From Tianweitania populi (GTDB lineage: Bacteria > Pseudomonadota > Alphaproteobacteria > Rhizobiales > Rhizobiaceae), in assembly GCF_014652875.1 (NCBI RefSeq), contig NZ_BMZQ01000001.1:372001-436000 (forward strand): a stretch of 64,000 nt of DNA, in the 5' to 3' direction. The notes under the pieces are model-generated. The model was not told the DNA's origin and did not search any database. It was given only the letters and a program-made list of their open reading frames with translations. The translations under genes were made by a program, and so were the position numbers. The first letter of the stretch is position 1. The number at the start of each line of letters is the position of its first letter. Below are positions 7,407-15,960 of the stretch, in pieces.

Positions 7407-8326
7407 GCGACCTGATGGGCCCGCTGCGGTTGGGATGCAGCATTACCGTTGCCCGCCAGGCGGCGGCTGACGCCGGCGAACACGGCATCGGCTTGGTAAA
7501 GGCGCAGGGTTGCCGCGGCTTCTTCCGGCGAGATCGCCTCATAGCGCGACACGAAAGACTGGATGGCCTGGGCGTGGCCGAAGCCGGCGGGAAAGGTTGC
7601 GGCAACAAGCAGGAAGGCTTGTTCCGGAATGAGCCGCAGCGCCTTCAGCACGCGCGAGAAATCGCGCTTGTCGGAGGAGGCCACGATGGAATGCGCCTGG
7701 CCGCCTTCGATCTCCAGCGCTTCGGCAAGTGCCGTTTCGAAGAATGGAAGTGAGCCCGTCAAAGCGGTTGCGCGGAGTGTCTCATAGGCGGGATGAGCAG
7801 GGTCTGGCTGTGTGGCGGCAGCGGGGCCGGCGGGCGATCCCGGCTGCATCATCGCGCGCAGGCTTTCGCGCGCGGCTTCGGCGATGCCGGGCTTGGCAAG
7901 ACGCTGGCGCGACAGCAGCGCCTTTTCGATCAGCACCGCTGTGGTAGGCGTGAGATCCTTGCGCTGGATGATGACGCGCGCATGGCTGGCACCGCGGCGG
8001 CCGACAAGAGCGACGAGGTCGACATCGGTCAAGGCGTTGGATTTCAGCAGAAGCGGTGCGGCGATTTCGATGCGCTCGCCGGCGAGGCGACGGACGAGGG
8101 CCGGCGGGGCGAACTTGCTTTCGCTGAGAACGGCGGACACATAGCGCCGCGAGTCTTCCGACACGTTGTCATAGAGCTGAAGGCAAAGCTCCTCCAGCTG
8201 GATGATGTCGCGCCGGCTCGGCCGTGTCAGCGCACAGAATGCCGATATCGCAGCACGAAACAGGCGGTCCGCGCGGCTCGCATCGTGCTTCTCAGCGATA
8301 TGGCGGAAATCCTGTGACGCGGTCAT
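7403..8326 (-). CDS. DUF2336 domain protein
   Basis: 307 residues. The DUF2336 helical-repeat region runs from about 30 to 260 and includes the typical ALVRRLAGERIEIAAPLLL and LVGRRGASHARVIIQR segments. The family is alpha-helical and alphaproteobacterial; some members sit near chemotaxis or signalling genes, but no partner is evident here. It is convergent with DUF1491, with overlapping stop codons, and divergent from the small gene at 8483. Confidence 0.85.
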   Translation of the reverse strand: MTASQDFRHIAEKHDASRADRLFRAAISAFCALTRPSRRDIIQLEELCLQLYDNVSEDSRRYVSAVLSESKFAPPALVRRLAGERIEIAAPLLLKSNALTDVDLVALVGRRGASHARVIIQRKDLTPTTAVLIEKALLSRQRLAKPGIAEAARESLRAMMQPGSPAGPAAATQPDPAHPAYETLRATALTGSLPFFETALAEALEIEGGQAHSIVASSDKRDFSRVLKALRLIPEQAFLLVAATFPAGFGHAQAIQSFVSRYEAISPEEAAATLRLYQADAVFAGVSRRLAGNGNAASQPQRAHQVA

Positions 8327-8354
8327 GTCTGTTGGGTTGAAAAGGGTGCATGAA

Positions 8355-8370
8355 AGGCGCCCAAGCGCCT
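8355..8370. repeat. Inverted repeat in the 5' region of the DUF2336 gene
   Basis: AGGCGC-CCAA-GCGCCT is a perfect 6-bp palindromic hairpin, 29 bases upstream of the DUF2336 start on the minus strand. It could be an operator or a leader hairpin. No U-tract follows. Confidence 0.35.
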
Positions 8371-8482
8371 ATCAATCAAATTAGCTGGGAGGCGTTAGCA
8401 AGCCATTAACCGTCAGCTGGCTGGATGGGAGACGGAGGCGTTGAGTCACTTGCTCCTATCGAAATGAGAGGGCTTGCAGATC

Positions 8483-8674
8483 ATGACGAATATCTTGAAC
8501 TTCAAACCGCGTGCCGAAAGCAAATCGGGACAGCGCAGCCCGGAGACACCGGCGGACATCATCATCTTTCCGGGCATTCGCTATGAGCGGATGGAGGGCA
8601 ACCACACAGTCTCGGCTCGGCGCGACATTGCCTTGCGGTCGACCGCGACAGTTCCGGCGCTGTTGCAGGGCTGA
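8483..8674 (+). CDS. Small conserved rhizobial-type protein of unknown function
   Basis: 63 residues from the ATG at 8483 (a TTG nine bases upstream is the alternative). GAGAGG lies about eleven bases before the ATG. The central block ADIIIFPGIRYERMEG is protein-like, rich in conserved-type residues, and of a kind I associate with short hypothetical proteins in rhizobia. No transmembrane segment or cysteine is present. It ends four bases from the convergent gene at 8679. Confidence 0.6.
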   Translation: MTNILNFKPRAESKSGQRSPETPADIIIFPGIRYERMEGNHTVSARRDIALRSTATVPALLQG

Positions 8675-8678
8675 GGCG

Positions 8679-9227
8679 TTAAGGCAGCGGCTGGCAGTTG
8701 AGATCGCGGAAGAAGCGGTCGGCGACGCTGTTCCAGCTTTGATCGGGTACCAGTGCGCGCACGAGCGCAATGCCTTCGCTGGTCGTGCTTTCTATGAACA
8801 CGGCGCGCTCGAGATCGTTCGGCATGGCGCGGCGCATCTCGACCATCTGCAAGGGCGACATGATCACCACGTCCAGCAGGCCTGCGGATGCGGCGCGGTC
8901 GGTGAGGCTGTAGGTGGTTTGGCCGGCGCGGTCATGGATCGACAGGCTCCAGAACGGCAGTTGGTGCGGCGAGGAGAGTTGCAAGCCGCCATCGGCGAGA
9001 TCGAAGCGGCAGGCGGCGGCGCGAAAGAGCGGATCGCCGTTGCGCACAAGCGGCACGACATCGGCGCTTGAACCGGTGGCCGGTGTCACCTGATAAAGCT
9101 CGCCGGCCTCTTCCAGCTGGCTCCAGGCATCGCGGCTCGTGGTGTGCGGGATGAGGAACAGGATCGCGATGTGGATGATCGCGGCACCCACCAGGCCGAC
9201 CAGAATTGCGTAAAGAAGCTTACCCAT
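8679..9227 (-). CDS. DUF1254-like membrane-anchored protein
   Basis: 182 residues with one N-terminal membrane segment (LLYAILVGLVGAAIIHIAIL). The rest is periplasmic and contains FWSLSIHDRAGQTTYSLTDR, resembling the core of DUF1254 domains that recall bound-nucleotide/porin-like beta proteins. It overlaps the 3' end of the DUF1214 gene by eight bases. In other bacteria DUF1254 and DUF1214 are fused in one protein; here they are separate subunits, likely acting together in the envelope. Confidence 0.7.
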   Translation of the reverse strand: MGKLLYAILVGLVGAAIIHIAILFLIPHTTSRDAWSQLEEAGELYQVTPATGSSADVVPLVRNGDPLFRAAACRFDLADGGLQLSSPHQLPFWSLSIHDRAGQTTYSLTDRAASAGLLDVVIMSPLQMVEMRRAMPNDLERAVFIESTTSEGIALVRALVPDQSWNSVADRFFRDLNCQPLP

Positions 9228-9804
9228 CGCAGGCGATCCGGCGAATGACGGGAAGGTTTGTGTCGGAGGCCGAACGGTTAGCCAAGGGCGTGTCGTAGAG
9301 CGTCAGAACAAGCTGCATGGAGCCGGTGCCGGAGATGGGCAGCCAGTTGCCGGATGCGGGCTCGGCGCCGACTTCCACGACGAAGCGCGTGGTTTCTGCT
9401 TCGCGCAGGATGGCGAGCGAGCTGGTGGCGGCGGCGCGTTCGCCGATGCCCGTCAAGGATACCTGTTTTTCATCCGTGGCATAGAGCGTCCAGAAGCGGG
9501 CAGGCGGGGTTTCGCCTTCAACCGCATAGCGGCACTGGATGCTGAGCGGCTGGTTTTGTGTATCCACCGACGCGCGGAACTCGACGCCTTCAGCGCGGCC
9601 AAGCGCAAGGCTGCCTTCGCGGGCGTAACGGGCCTGCATGTAGGGATCTGCATCGGGCGTGCCGACATCAGGCAAGGCGACCCATGGACCGACGCGGATC
9701 GCGCCGAAGCTCGCGCTATGGTTCAGCGCATAAAGCACGCTGCCGGCACCGCCGCCGAGGGCGATCGCGAGCGTGAGGCCAACAAGGAGAACGGTTTTCA
9801 GCAT
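9220..9804 (-). CDS. DUF1214 domain protein, membrane-anchored
   Basis: 194 residues from the ATG at 9804; a start 18 codons upstream would place a basic stretch before the anchor. Residues 2-25 form an anchor or uncleaved signal. The DUF1214 ending is clear: NWLPISGTGSMQLVLTLYDTP. It is the partner of the DUF1254-like gene immediately downstream and follows the penicillin-binding protein gene, so the three may share a transcript and an envelope role. Confidence 0.75.
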   Translation of the reverse strand: MLKTVLLVGLTLAIALGGGAGSVLYALNHSASFGAIRVGPWVALPDVGTPDADPYMQARYAREGSLALGRAEGVEFRASVDTQNQPLSIQCRYAVEGETPPARFWTLYATDEKQVSLTGIGERAAATSSLAILREAETTRFVVEVGAEPASGNWLPISGTGSMQLVLTLYDTPLANRSASDTNLPVIRRIACDG

Positions 9805-9885
9805 GAAAGCGCCGTGGCGAGGTGACCCGCCATAGCGTGAGCCGGGTTGCCGCCGCAAGCGGCGCGACTGCTCAAGTGCAATGCC

Positions 9886-12033
9886 TCAAAGCGCCGACAG
9901 CTTGTCGCGGGCAGAAATCTGAGCGGGCGCACTGCCCGCGAACGCCGCTTCGATCTCGGCCAGGACGCGTGTGGTCGCGGGCGACAGGATGCGCGGCGCT
10001 TCATCCATGGGGCTGTCTCCGGCATTGGAGGCGAGGCCGGCGATGGCCTGGGCGTCGGCGGGCTTGTCGATGAAGGGCTTTTCGATCAGCGGGATCGGCT
10101 TCAACTCGACATTGCGATGCGCATAAGCCATCAGCCGCTGCCAGACCATGGCGGGCATAGAACCGCCGGTCATCTCGTTGGTGGATGTGAAGTCGTCATT
10201 GCCGAGCCAGACGGCGGCGAGATAGTTGCCGGTGAAGCCGACATACCAGGCATCGCGATAGGCCTGCGTCGTGCCCGACTTGCCGGCCGAGCGGATGCCG
10301 GGCAGGGCGGCGCGACGGCCGGTGCCGATTTCAGGCACCTGCACGAGCATCGAATTCATCGAGGCCGTGGCCTGTTCCGACAGGACGCGGTGCGGCGGCG
10401 GGGCGTCGCGCTCGCGGTCGTAGAACACTTTGCCGGAATGGTTGGACAGCTGAGTGATGCCGTGGCGCATGCCGGCATAACCGCCGTTTGCGAAGACCTC
10501 ATAGCCCGTCGCCTGATCCATCACGGTCATGCCGGATGTGCCGAGCACCATGGTCTTGTGAGCTTCGAGCTTGGACTCCACACCAAAGGATTCGGCCATC
10601 GCCTTGATCGGCGGAATGCCGAGATGATCCTTGGCGAGGCGCACGGGCACGGTGTTGATCGACTTTACGAGAGCGGTGGTCAGCGACATGCGGCCGGAGA
10701 AGGAGCGGCCGTAGTTCTTGGGCGACCAGCCGTTCCAGGTGATCGGCCCGTCGGAAATCACGGAATCAGCCTTGAAGCCGTGTTCCATGGCGGTGGCATA
10801 GACATAGGGCTTGAAGGACGAGCCGGTTTGCCGGAGCGCCTTGGTGGCGCGGTTGAACTGCGACGTGCCGTAATCGCGTCCGCCGACGATGGCGCGCACG
10901 GCGCCATTGGTTTCCAGCATCACCAGCGCGCCCTGGTCGACCCGGTACTGCTTGCCGTGCTGGCGCAGCATGAATTCGAGCGATTCTTCGGCCGCATGCT
11001 GCAGGTTCAGGTCGATCGTGGTGCGCGCGACCATGGAGCGGATGCCATAGGGTTCGGCGATCTGCTTGGCCTGTTCGAAGGCCCAGTCGAGGAAATAGTC
11101 CGGGCTCGGCCGCTCGCCGCGATCCACGATGCTTGCCGGATGCAGACGGGCGGACAAGACCTGGCCTTCGGTAAGGAAGCCGCCCTGAACGAGGTTGCTC
11201 AAGACTTCATTGGCACGACCTCGCGCGGCCGGCAGGTTGATGTGGGGCGCGTATTTGGCGGGCGCCTTGAACAGGCCGGCCAGCATGGCGGCTTCCGACA
11301 GGTTGAGGTCCTTCACCGACTTGCCGAAATAGAAATCAGCCGCCGCCGTGATGCCGAACGTGCCGCCGCCCATATAGCCGCGGTCGAGATAAAGCTGGAG
11401 AATTTCTTTCTTGCTGAGGTTGGTTTCCAGCCAGATCGCAAGGAAGGCTTCCTTGATCTTGCGATCAAAGGTGCGCTCGTTGGTCAAGAACAGGTTCTTG
11501 GCGAGCTGCTGCGTCAGCGTCGAGCCGCCCTGGACCACGCCATTGGCGCGCATGTTCTCGCTCATGGCCCGACCGAGGCCGAGGAAGTCGATGCCCCAAT
11601 GGGTAAAGAAGCGGCGGTCTTCGGTGGCAAGCAGTGCTTGGATCACATGATCCGGCATCTCGTCGATCGGCACGGAATCGCGCTGGATGATGCCGCGCTG
11701 GCCGATCTCGTTGCCGTAGCGGTCTAGGAAGGTAACGGCGAAATCGCCCTGATTGCGCCAGTCGGTGTTGGTTTCCTGGAAGGCGGGCATCGCGAGCGCC
11801 AAGAGGATCACCGTGCCGACCGCACCCATGGTGAAGCCTTCGGACGCAAGCTCGACCAGACCGCGCCGCCAGCCGCGCACGCGGAAGCGGCGCGAAAAGA
11901 TGGTGATGTTTTCCCAAGCACGGCCGAACTGGAAGCGCGCCTCATAAAGGCTGGAATCAAGCCAGGCATCCGTCGCAAGCATTGCGGCAGACAGGCGACC
12001 GCGTTTCCCGCGAGGTTTCTGTGGCTCATCCAT
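9886..12033 (-). CDS. Class A penicillin-binding protein (PBP1A family)
   Basis: 715 residues from the ATG at 12033 (a TTG 15 codons earlier is possible but weaker). A cytoplasmic basic region and one membrane segment (about 65-85) precede the GT51 glycosyltransferase domain with catalytic Glu in LATEDRRFFTHWG and the GGSTLTQQLAKN motif. The transpeptidase domain has the serine in GSSFKP, SIN and KSGTT. It polymerises and crosslinks peptidoglycan in the periplasm. The upstream noncoding side is shared with the divergent hydrolase gene. Confidence 0.9.
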   Translation of the reverse strand: MDEPQKPRGKRGRLSAAMLATDAWLDSSLYEARFQFGRAWENITIFSRRFRVRGWRRGLVELASEGFTMGAVGTVILLALAMPAFQETNTDWRNQGDFAVTFLDRYGNEIGQRGIIQRDSVPIDEMPDHVIQALLATEDRRFFTHWGIDFLGLGRAMSENMRANGVVQGGSTLTQQLAKNLFLTNERTFDRKIKEAFLAIWLETNLSKKEILQLYLDRGYMGGGTFGITAAADFYFGKSVKDLNLSEAAMLAGLFKAPAKYAPHINLPAARGRANEVLSNLVQGGFLTEGQVLSARLHPASIVDRGERPSPDYFLDWAFEQAKQIAEPYGIRSMVARTTIDLNLQHAAEESLEFMLRQHGKQYRVDQGALVMLETNGAVRAIVGGRDYGTSQFNRATKALRQTGSSFKPYVYATAMEHGFKADSVISDGPITWNGWSPKNYGRSFSGRMSLTTALVKSINTVPVRLAKDHLGIPPIKAMAESFGVESKLEAHKTMVLGTSGMTVMDQATGYEVFANGGYAGMRHGITQLSNHSGKVFYDRERDAPPPHRVLSEQATASMNSMLVQVPEIGTGRRAALPGIRSAGKSGTTQAYRDAWYVGFTGNYLAAVWLGNDDFTSTNEMTGGSMPAMVWQRLMAYAHRNVELKPIPLIEKPFIDKPADAQAIAGLASNAGDSPMDEAPRILSPATTRVLAEIEAAFAGSAPAQISARDKLSAL

Positions 12034-12346
12034 GGCGACGGTCCGGCAAGCTTTTCTACGCGAAACAAACAAGTGCAAGCAGGTCGGGCGCGTCCCTTCG
12101 CCCGGAATTACGATGGCAGGCTTTCATGTCACACTTCAAGGAGAAAGCGGTGCAGCGTCAGCGACTTCTGAAGGCACGGTAGGGCGATTGACCTAACGAA
12201 CTTGTAAGAGATTCGGTGACGTTGCGTCGGTTCTCCAATTTAGCTCTGACCGAGAGAGCCCGGGCCGCCGCTCTGCATCGCGAAACCTTTGCGCAAGCTG
12301 CGATCAGCTTTTGATATCGACGGGTCTTTCGGGGTATCGGACGCGC
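12034..12346. other. Divergent intergenic region, 313 bases, no gene seen
   Basis: The region separates the penicillin-binding protein and alpha/beta-hydrolase genes. Short ORFs here have poor composition (a basic 18-codon ORF at 12126 is preceded by no ribosome site). One CcrM-type GATTC occurs near 12211. No clear promoter, terminator or RNA was recognised. Confidence 0.5.
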
Positions 12347-14005
12347 ATGAAAGACCTGTTTCTTAGCTTTCCCCGATCCTTTTCCGTGCCGGCCTTGTGC
12401 TTGGGAACGGTCTTCTTCGCTGCATCACTGACGCCGAGCCTTCTGCCGAGGGACTTCCTGGTTCAGGGCCTGTTGTCGGGTGTGGCCTTTTCGGTCGGCT
12501 ACGCGATTGCGATGCTTCTGAAGTGGCTTGGGCTCTATCTCGGCTTGCACAAAGGCGTTCACCGCCGCCATGCCTTCAGCGTGAAGATCGTCATCACGAT
12601 GATCGCGCTCGTCGTCGGAGCGGTCTTTTTGTGGCAGGCGTCCGCCTGGCAGAACTCCGTTCGGCTTCTCATGGGATTGGAGCCGGTCGCCAGCGTGAGG
12701 CCGTTTGCCGTGGGCGGCATTGCGCTGATCGTGGCACTTGTTTTGACCACCCTCGGATGGCTGTTTCGCATGGCGTTCTTCACCATCGCGCAACGCTTGA
12801 AACGTCACCTGCCGCGCCGGCTTTCCTATCTGATCGCGCTGGTGCTGGCCTTCTGGTTGTTCTGGTTTTTGGGCAACGGTTTGCTGGCAAGCGCCGTGTT
12901 CCGTGTGATGGATGCGTCCTACCAACAGTTCGATGCCTTGATCGAAGACAGCGTCGGACAGCCGACGGACCCGCTGAAAACCGGCAGCTCCGCTTCTTTG
13001 CTGGAGTGGGATCATCTTGGCCGGACGGGACGGCAGGCAATCGCGGCGGGGCCAAATAAAGCCGATATCGAGGCTTTCACCGGAGCGCCCGCAATGGAGC
13101 CGCTCAGGGTCTATGTCGGCGTGGAATCAGCCGAAACGATCGAGGATCGCGCGCAACTCGCTCTCGAGGAGTTGAAGCGCATCGGCGGGTTCGATCGCTC
13201 GGTTCTTGTGATCGCGACGCCCACAGGCACTGGCTGGCTCGATCCCGCATCCCAGCAACCCCTGGAATATTTGCATCGCGGCGACGTCTCTACCGTGGCG
13301 GTGCAATATTCCTATCTGGCGAGTTGGCTAGCGCTTCTTGCGGAGCCGGATGTCGGTGCCGAGACATCGAGGGCCGTGTTCGCGGCGATCTATGGCTATT
13401 GGCGCGATCTTCCCACGAAAACCCGGCCGAGGCTTTACCTGCATGGCCTCAGTCTGGGCGCGCTGAACTCCGATCTGTCTACCAACCTGTTCCAGGTGAT
13501 CGACGATCCGTTTGACGGCGTGTTCCTGGTGGGGCCGCCCTTCAACACGCCGACCTGGCGCGAAGCCACGCAGGCGCGCTTGCCCAACTCGCCGGCCTGG
13601 CTGCCGCGTTTGGACAGTGCTTGGCCGATCCGCTTCACCAACCAGACGAACCAGCTTGGTCTGGAGAGTGCCGGCAACGGGTTTCGCATCGCTTTTCTGC
13701 AATATGGCAGCGACCCCATCACCTTCTTCGATACCCGTGCCGCCTATCGACGTCCGGCCTGGTTGGAGGGTAAGCGGGCGCCGGATGTGTCCCCCGATCT
13801 GCGCTGGTATCCGGTCATCACGTTCCTGCAATTGGTAGTCGATCTTATGACGGCCACGACGACCCCGATGGGCTACGGCCATGTCTACGCGCCCGAGCAT
13901 TATATCGACGGCTGGGTCTATGTAACGCGGCCTTCGGGGTGGACCGACCCAGAGCTTGAGCGCCTTAAGGCCATGCTTGGAGCGAAGCTGCGCGAACAGC
14001 TTTAG
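12347..14005 (+). CDS. Membrane-anchored alpha/beta-hydrolase family protein (DUF2319-like)
   Basis: 552 residues from the ATG at 12347. Four or five membrane segments occupy the first 190 residues (for example PALCLGTVFFAASLTPSLLP and a second near 100). The soluble C-terminal domain holds a serine hydrolase nucleophile elbow in LYLHGLSLGALNSD and a late histidine in GYGHVY. It resembles the DUF2319 alpha/beta-hydrolase family of actinobacteria and proteobacteria. Substrate unknown; an envelope lipid or ester is plausible. It flanks the GTA cluster but has no phage character. Confidence 0.75.
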   Translation: MKDLFLSFPRSFSVPALCLGTVFFAASLTPSLLPRDFLVQGLLSGVAFSVGYAIAMLLKWLGLYLGLHKGVHRRHAFSVKIVITMIALVVGAVFLWQASAWQNSVRLLMGLEPVASVRPFAVGGIALIVALVLTTLGWLFRMAFFTIAQRLKRHLPRRLSYLIALVLAFWLFWFLGNGLLASAVFRVMDASYQQFDALIEDSVGQPTDPLKTGSSASLLEWDHLGRTGRQAIAAGPNKADIEAFTGAPAMEPLRVYVGVESAETIEDRAQLALEELKRIGGFDRSVLVIATPTGTGWLDPASQQPLEYLHRGDVSTVAVQYSYLASWLALLAEPDVGAETSRAVFAAIYGYWRDLPTKTRPRLYLHGLSLGALNSDLSTNLFQVIDDPFDGVFLVGPPFNTPTWREATQARLPNSPAWLPRLDSAWPIRFTNQTNQLGLESAGNGFRIAFLQYGSDPITFFDTRAAYRRPAWLEGKRAPDVSPDLRWYPVITFLQLVVDLMTATTTPMGYGHVYAPEHYIDGWVYVTRPSGWTDPELERLKAMLGAKLREQL

Positions 14006-14060
14006 ACGGGGCTGAATGCGCAGCTCGTCGGCCGATGTCCTTCCACATAGGCCGCACGCA

Positions 14061-14112
14061 TTTCCCAAATAGGAAAATAGTCCTTGACACCGTGACGGTG
14101 CTCGGGTAGGTT
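14061..14112 (+). promoter_or_regulatory. Probable sigma-70 promoter of the GTA cluster with two palindromes
   Basis: A perfect -35 TTGACA (14084-14089) is followed at 17 bases by TAGGTT (14107-14112) as a weak -10. The spacer contains the perfect palindrome CACCG-TGA-CGGTG (14088-14100). Just upstream, TTTCC (14061-14065) and GGAAA (14072-14076) form another inverted repeat. A protein bound in the spacer would block or activate polymerase. The gene begins about 100 bases downstream. Confidence 0.6.
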
Positions 14113-14212
14113 ACAGCTATCGTCAGACAGTTGTGACTGAGAGCCGGCGGCGCGGGAAAGCGTCGACGCGGACAGTCGCACGAGACGCATCAGCCGGGGA
14201 TAGATTTTAGAC

Positions 14213-14674
14213 ATGACAGCAAAGGTCGGGCCGACCTGGGCGGCTCTTCGCGCGATCTATGAGGGGGCGCGACCCACACTTCCGATCCTCGCCACGGCGG
14301 GCCGTATTCCGGAAGATACCATTTTCGCCAAGGCCCTGCGGGACAAATGGGTGGATGCCTATGCGGCAGGCACCGGGGCAGGACGCAAGCTTCGGCTGCA
14401 AGGCCGGATCGAAAAACTGGAAAAGCTGATCGATACGCTGATCGGCGAAAGCGAAGCCAGTCCCACCGTCGACAAATCACGCATCGACATGATCGGCGTG
14501 CTGTTTCGCGCCATCGAAAAGCTGAAGGACATGGTCTCGTCCCAGGAAGCGGAGGCGCAGGCGGGGAGTGGGGAAAGAGATGAGCGGGTCGGCACCATTA
14601 TCCAACGGATCGACCAGCGAATCCTCGATCTCGCCCGAGGAACAGAAAGGGGAACAGCCAACAAACCTGGCTAA
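14213..14674 (+). CDS. GTA small terminase-like protein (g1 position)
   Basis: 153 residues, first gene of the GTA cluster. The N-terminal part (about 10-60) reads WAALRAIYEGARPTLP and GRIPEDTIFAKALRDKW, resembling the helix-turn-helix of small terminase subunits. The C-terminal half is helical and charged, suited to oligomerisation. In Rhodobacter GTA the g1 product is the small terminase, and position immediately before the large subunit supports the same here. It overlaps the terminase gene by about 95 bases in another frame. The assignment rests on position more than on sequence. Confidence 0.65.
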   Translation: MTAKVGPTWAALRAIYEGARPTLPILATAGRIPEDTIFAKALRDKWVDAYAAGTGAGRKLRLQGRIEKLEKLIDTLIGESEASPTVDKSRIDMIGVLFRAIEKLKDMVSSQEAEAQAGSGERDERVGTIIQRIDQRILDLARGTERGTANKPG

Positions 14675-15935
14675 CCTCAGTGAAGACGAGGCGCGGCTGA
14701 TCGCGCGGGAATGGATCGCGATCGCCCGACCGCAGCAGTACCCGCTGTTCGATGACAAGCCCGACACCTGGCTGGTGATCGGCGGGCGCGGGTCGGGCAA
14801 GACGCGGTTGGGGGCGGAGTGGGTCAATGCGATGGTGCGGGGCTATCCGCCTTTCGCGGAACTCGGTGACCGGCATGGGCAGATCGCGCTGGTGGGCGAA
14901 ACCTTGGGCGATGTGCGCGAGGTGATGATCGACGGGCCGTCCGGGTTGGTGACGATCGCACGGCATGACCGGCCGCGTTTTGAAGCGACGCGGCGGCGGT
15001 TGGTCTGGGACAATGGCGCGGTGGCGCAGATCTTTTCGTCCGAAGATCCAGAAAGTCTGCGGGGGCCGCAGTTTGCGGCGGCGTGGTGCGATGAAGTTGC
15101 GAAATGGAAGAACGCGGAAAGCGTGTTCGACATGCTGCAGTTCGGGCTTCGGCTGGGCAAGCGGCCGCGACAGATCCTGACCACGACGCCCAAGCCGACG
15201 CCGCTGATGAAGCGGCTGCTGGCGGATGCGACGGTCGCGGTAACGCGGATGAAGACGAGCGACAATGCCGACAATCTCGCGCCGAGCTTCATGGCGACCG
15301 TGAACAGGCTTTACGGCGGCACGCGGCTGGGGCGGCAGGAGCTCGAGGGCGAGCTGATAGACGACCGGCAGGACGCGCTTTGGACACGGGTTCTGCTAGA
15401 GTCGGCGAGGCGGCCGGTGGGGGAGATCGGGCGCATCGTGGTCGCGGTCGATCCGCCGGCTGGTGGGCAAGGCAAGGGCAACCGCTGCGGCATTGTCGCG
15501 GCGGGGCTGGATGCCGGGGGGCATGCCGTGGTGCTGGCAGATGCGACAGTGTCCGGTGTCGCGCCGCATCAATGGGCGGCGGTCGTGGTGCGGCTTTACG
15601 GCAAGCTGAATGCCGATTGCATCGTGGCGGAAGTGAACCAGGGCGGCGCGATGGTGGAAAGCGTGCTGCGGGCGGTGGATGCAAGCGTGCCGGTGAAGGC
15701 TGTTCGCGCAAAACGCGGCAAGTGGCTGCGGGCGGAACCGATCGCGGCGCTTTATGCGCAAGGGCGCGTGATCCACGCGACACGCTTTCCCGAACTGGAA
15801 GACGAAATGTGCGACTTCGGCGCGGATGGGCTGGCCGATGGCCGTTCGCCGGACCGGGTGGATGCGCTTGTCTGGGCAATCAGCGAGTTGATGGCCGCTG
15901 GCGATGCTCAGCCGCGCATCCGGCAGATGCGCTGA
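14580..15935 (+). CDS. GTA terminase large subunit (g2, DNA packaging ATPase)
   Basis: 451 residues from the ATG at 14580, with GGAAAGAG just before it; a GTG four codons upstream is the alternative. Walker A is GGRGSGKTRLGAEW (about residues 61-74), the Walker B region is FAAAWCDEVAKW, and the nuclease domain includes VVAVDPPAGG and IVAEVNQGG. It translocates DNA into the prohead; in GTAs packaging is headful and non-specific. The preceding gene ends inside this one. Confidence 0.93.
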   Translation: MSGSAPLSNGSTSESSISPEEQKGEQPTNLANLSEDEARLIAREWIAIARPQQYPLFDDKPDTWLVIGGRGSGKTRLGAEWVNAMVRGYPPFAELGDRHGQIALVGETLGDVREVMIDGPSGLVTIARHDRPRFEATRRRLVWDNGAVAQIFSSEDPESLRGPQFAAAWCDEVAKWKNAESVFDMLQFGLRLGKRPRQILTTTPKPTPLMKRLLADATVAVTRMKTSDNADNLAPSFMATVNRLYGGTRLGRQELEGELIDDRQDALWTRVLLESARRPVGEIGRIVVAVDPPAGGQGKGNRCGIVAAGLDAGGHAVVLADATVSGVAPHQWAAVVVRLYGKLNADCIVAEVNQGGAMVESVLRAVDASVPVKAVRAKRGKWLRAEPIAALYAQGRVIHATRFPELEDEMCDFGADGLADGRSPDRVDALVWAISELMAAGDAQPRIRQMR

Positions 15936-15960
15936 CCTGAACTCACGAGATAAGGCTGGG

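Noticed and set aside
9847-11727. Long plus-strand ORF (626 codons) across the penicillin-binding protein gene
   Set aside because: It is antisense to a gene with clear GT51 and transpeptidase motifs; high-GC third-position bias creates long mirror frames.
12126-12182. 18-codon basic ORF before the hydrolase gene
   Set aside because: Too short, no conserved context.
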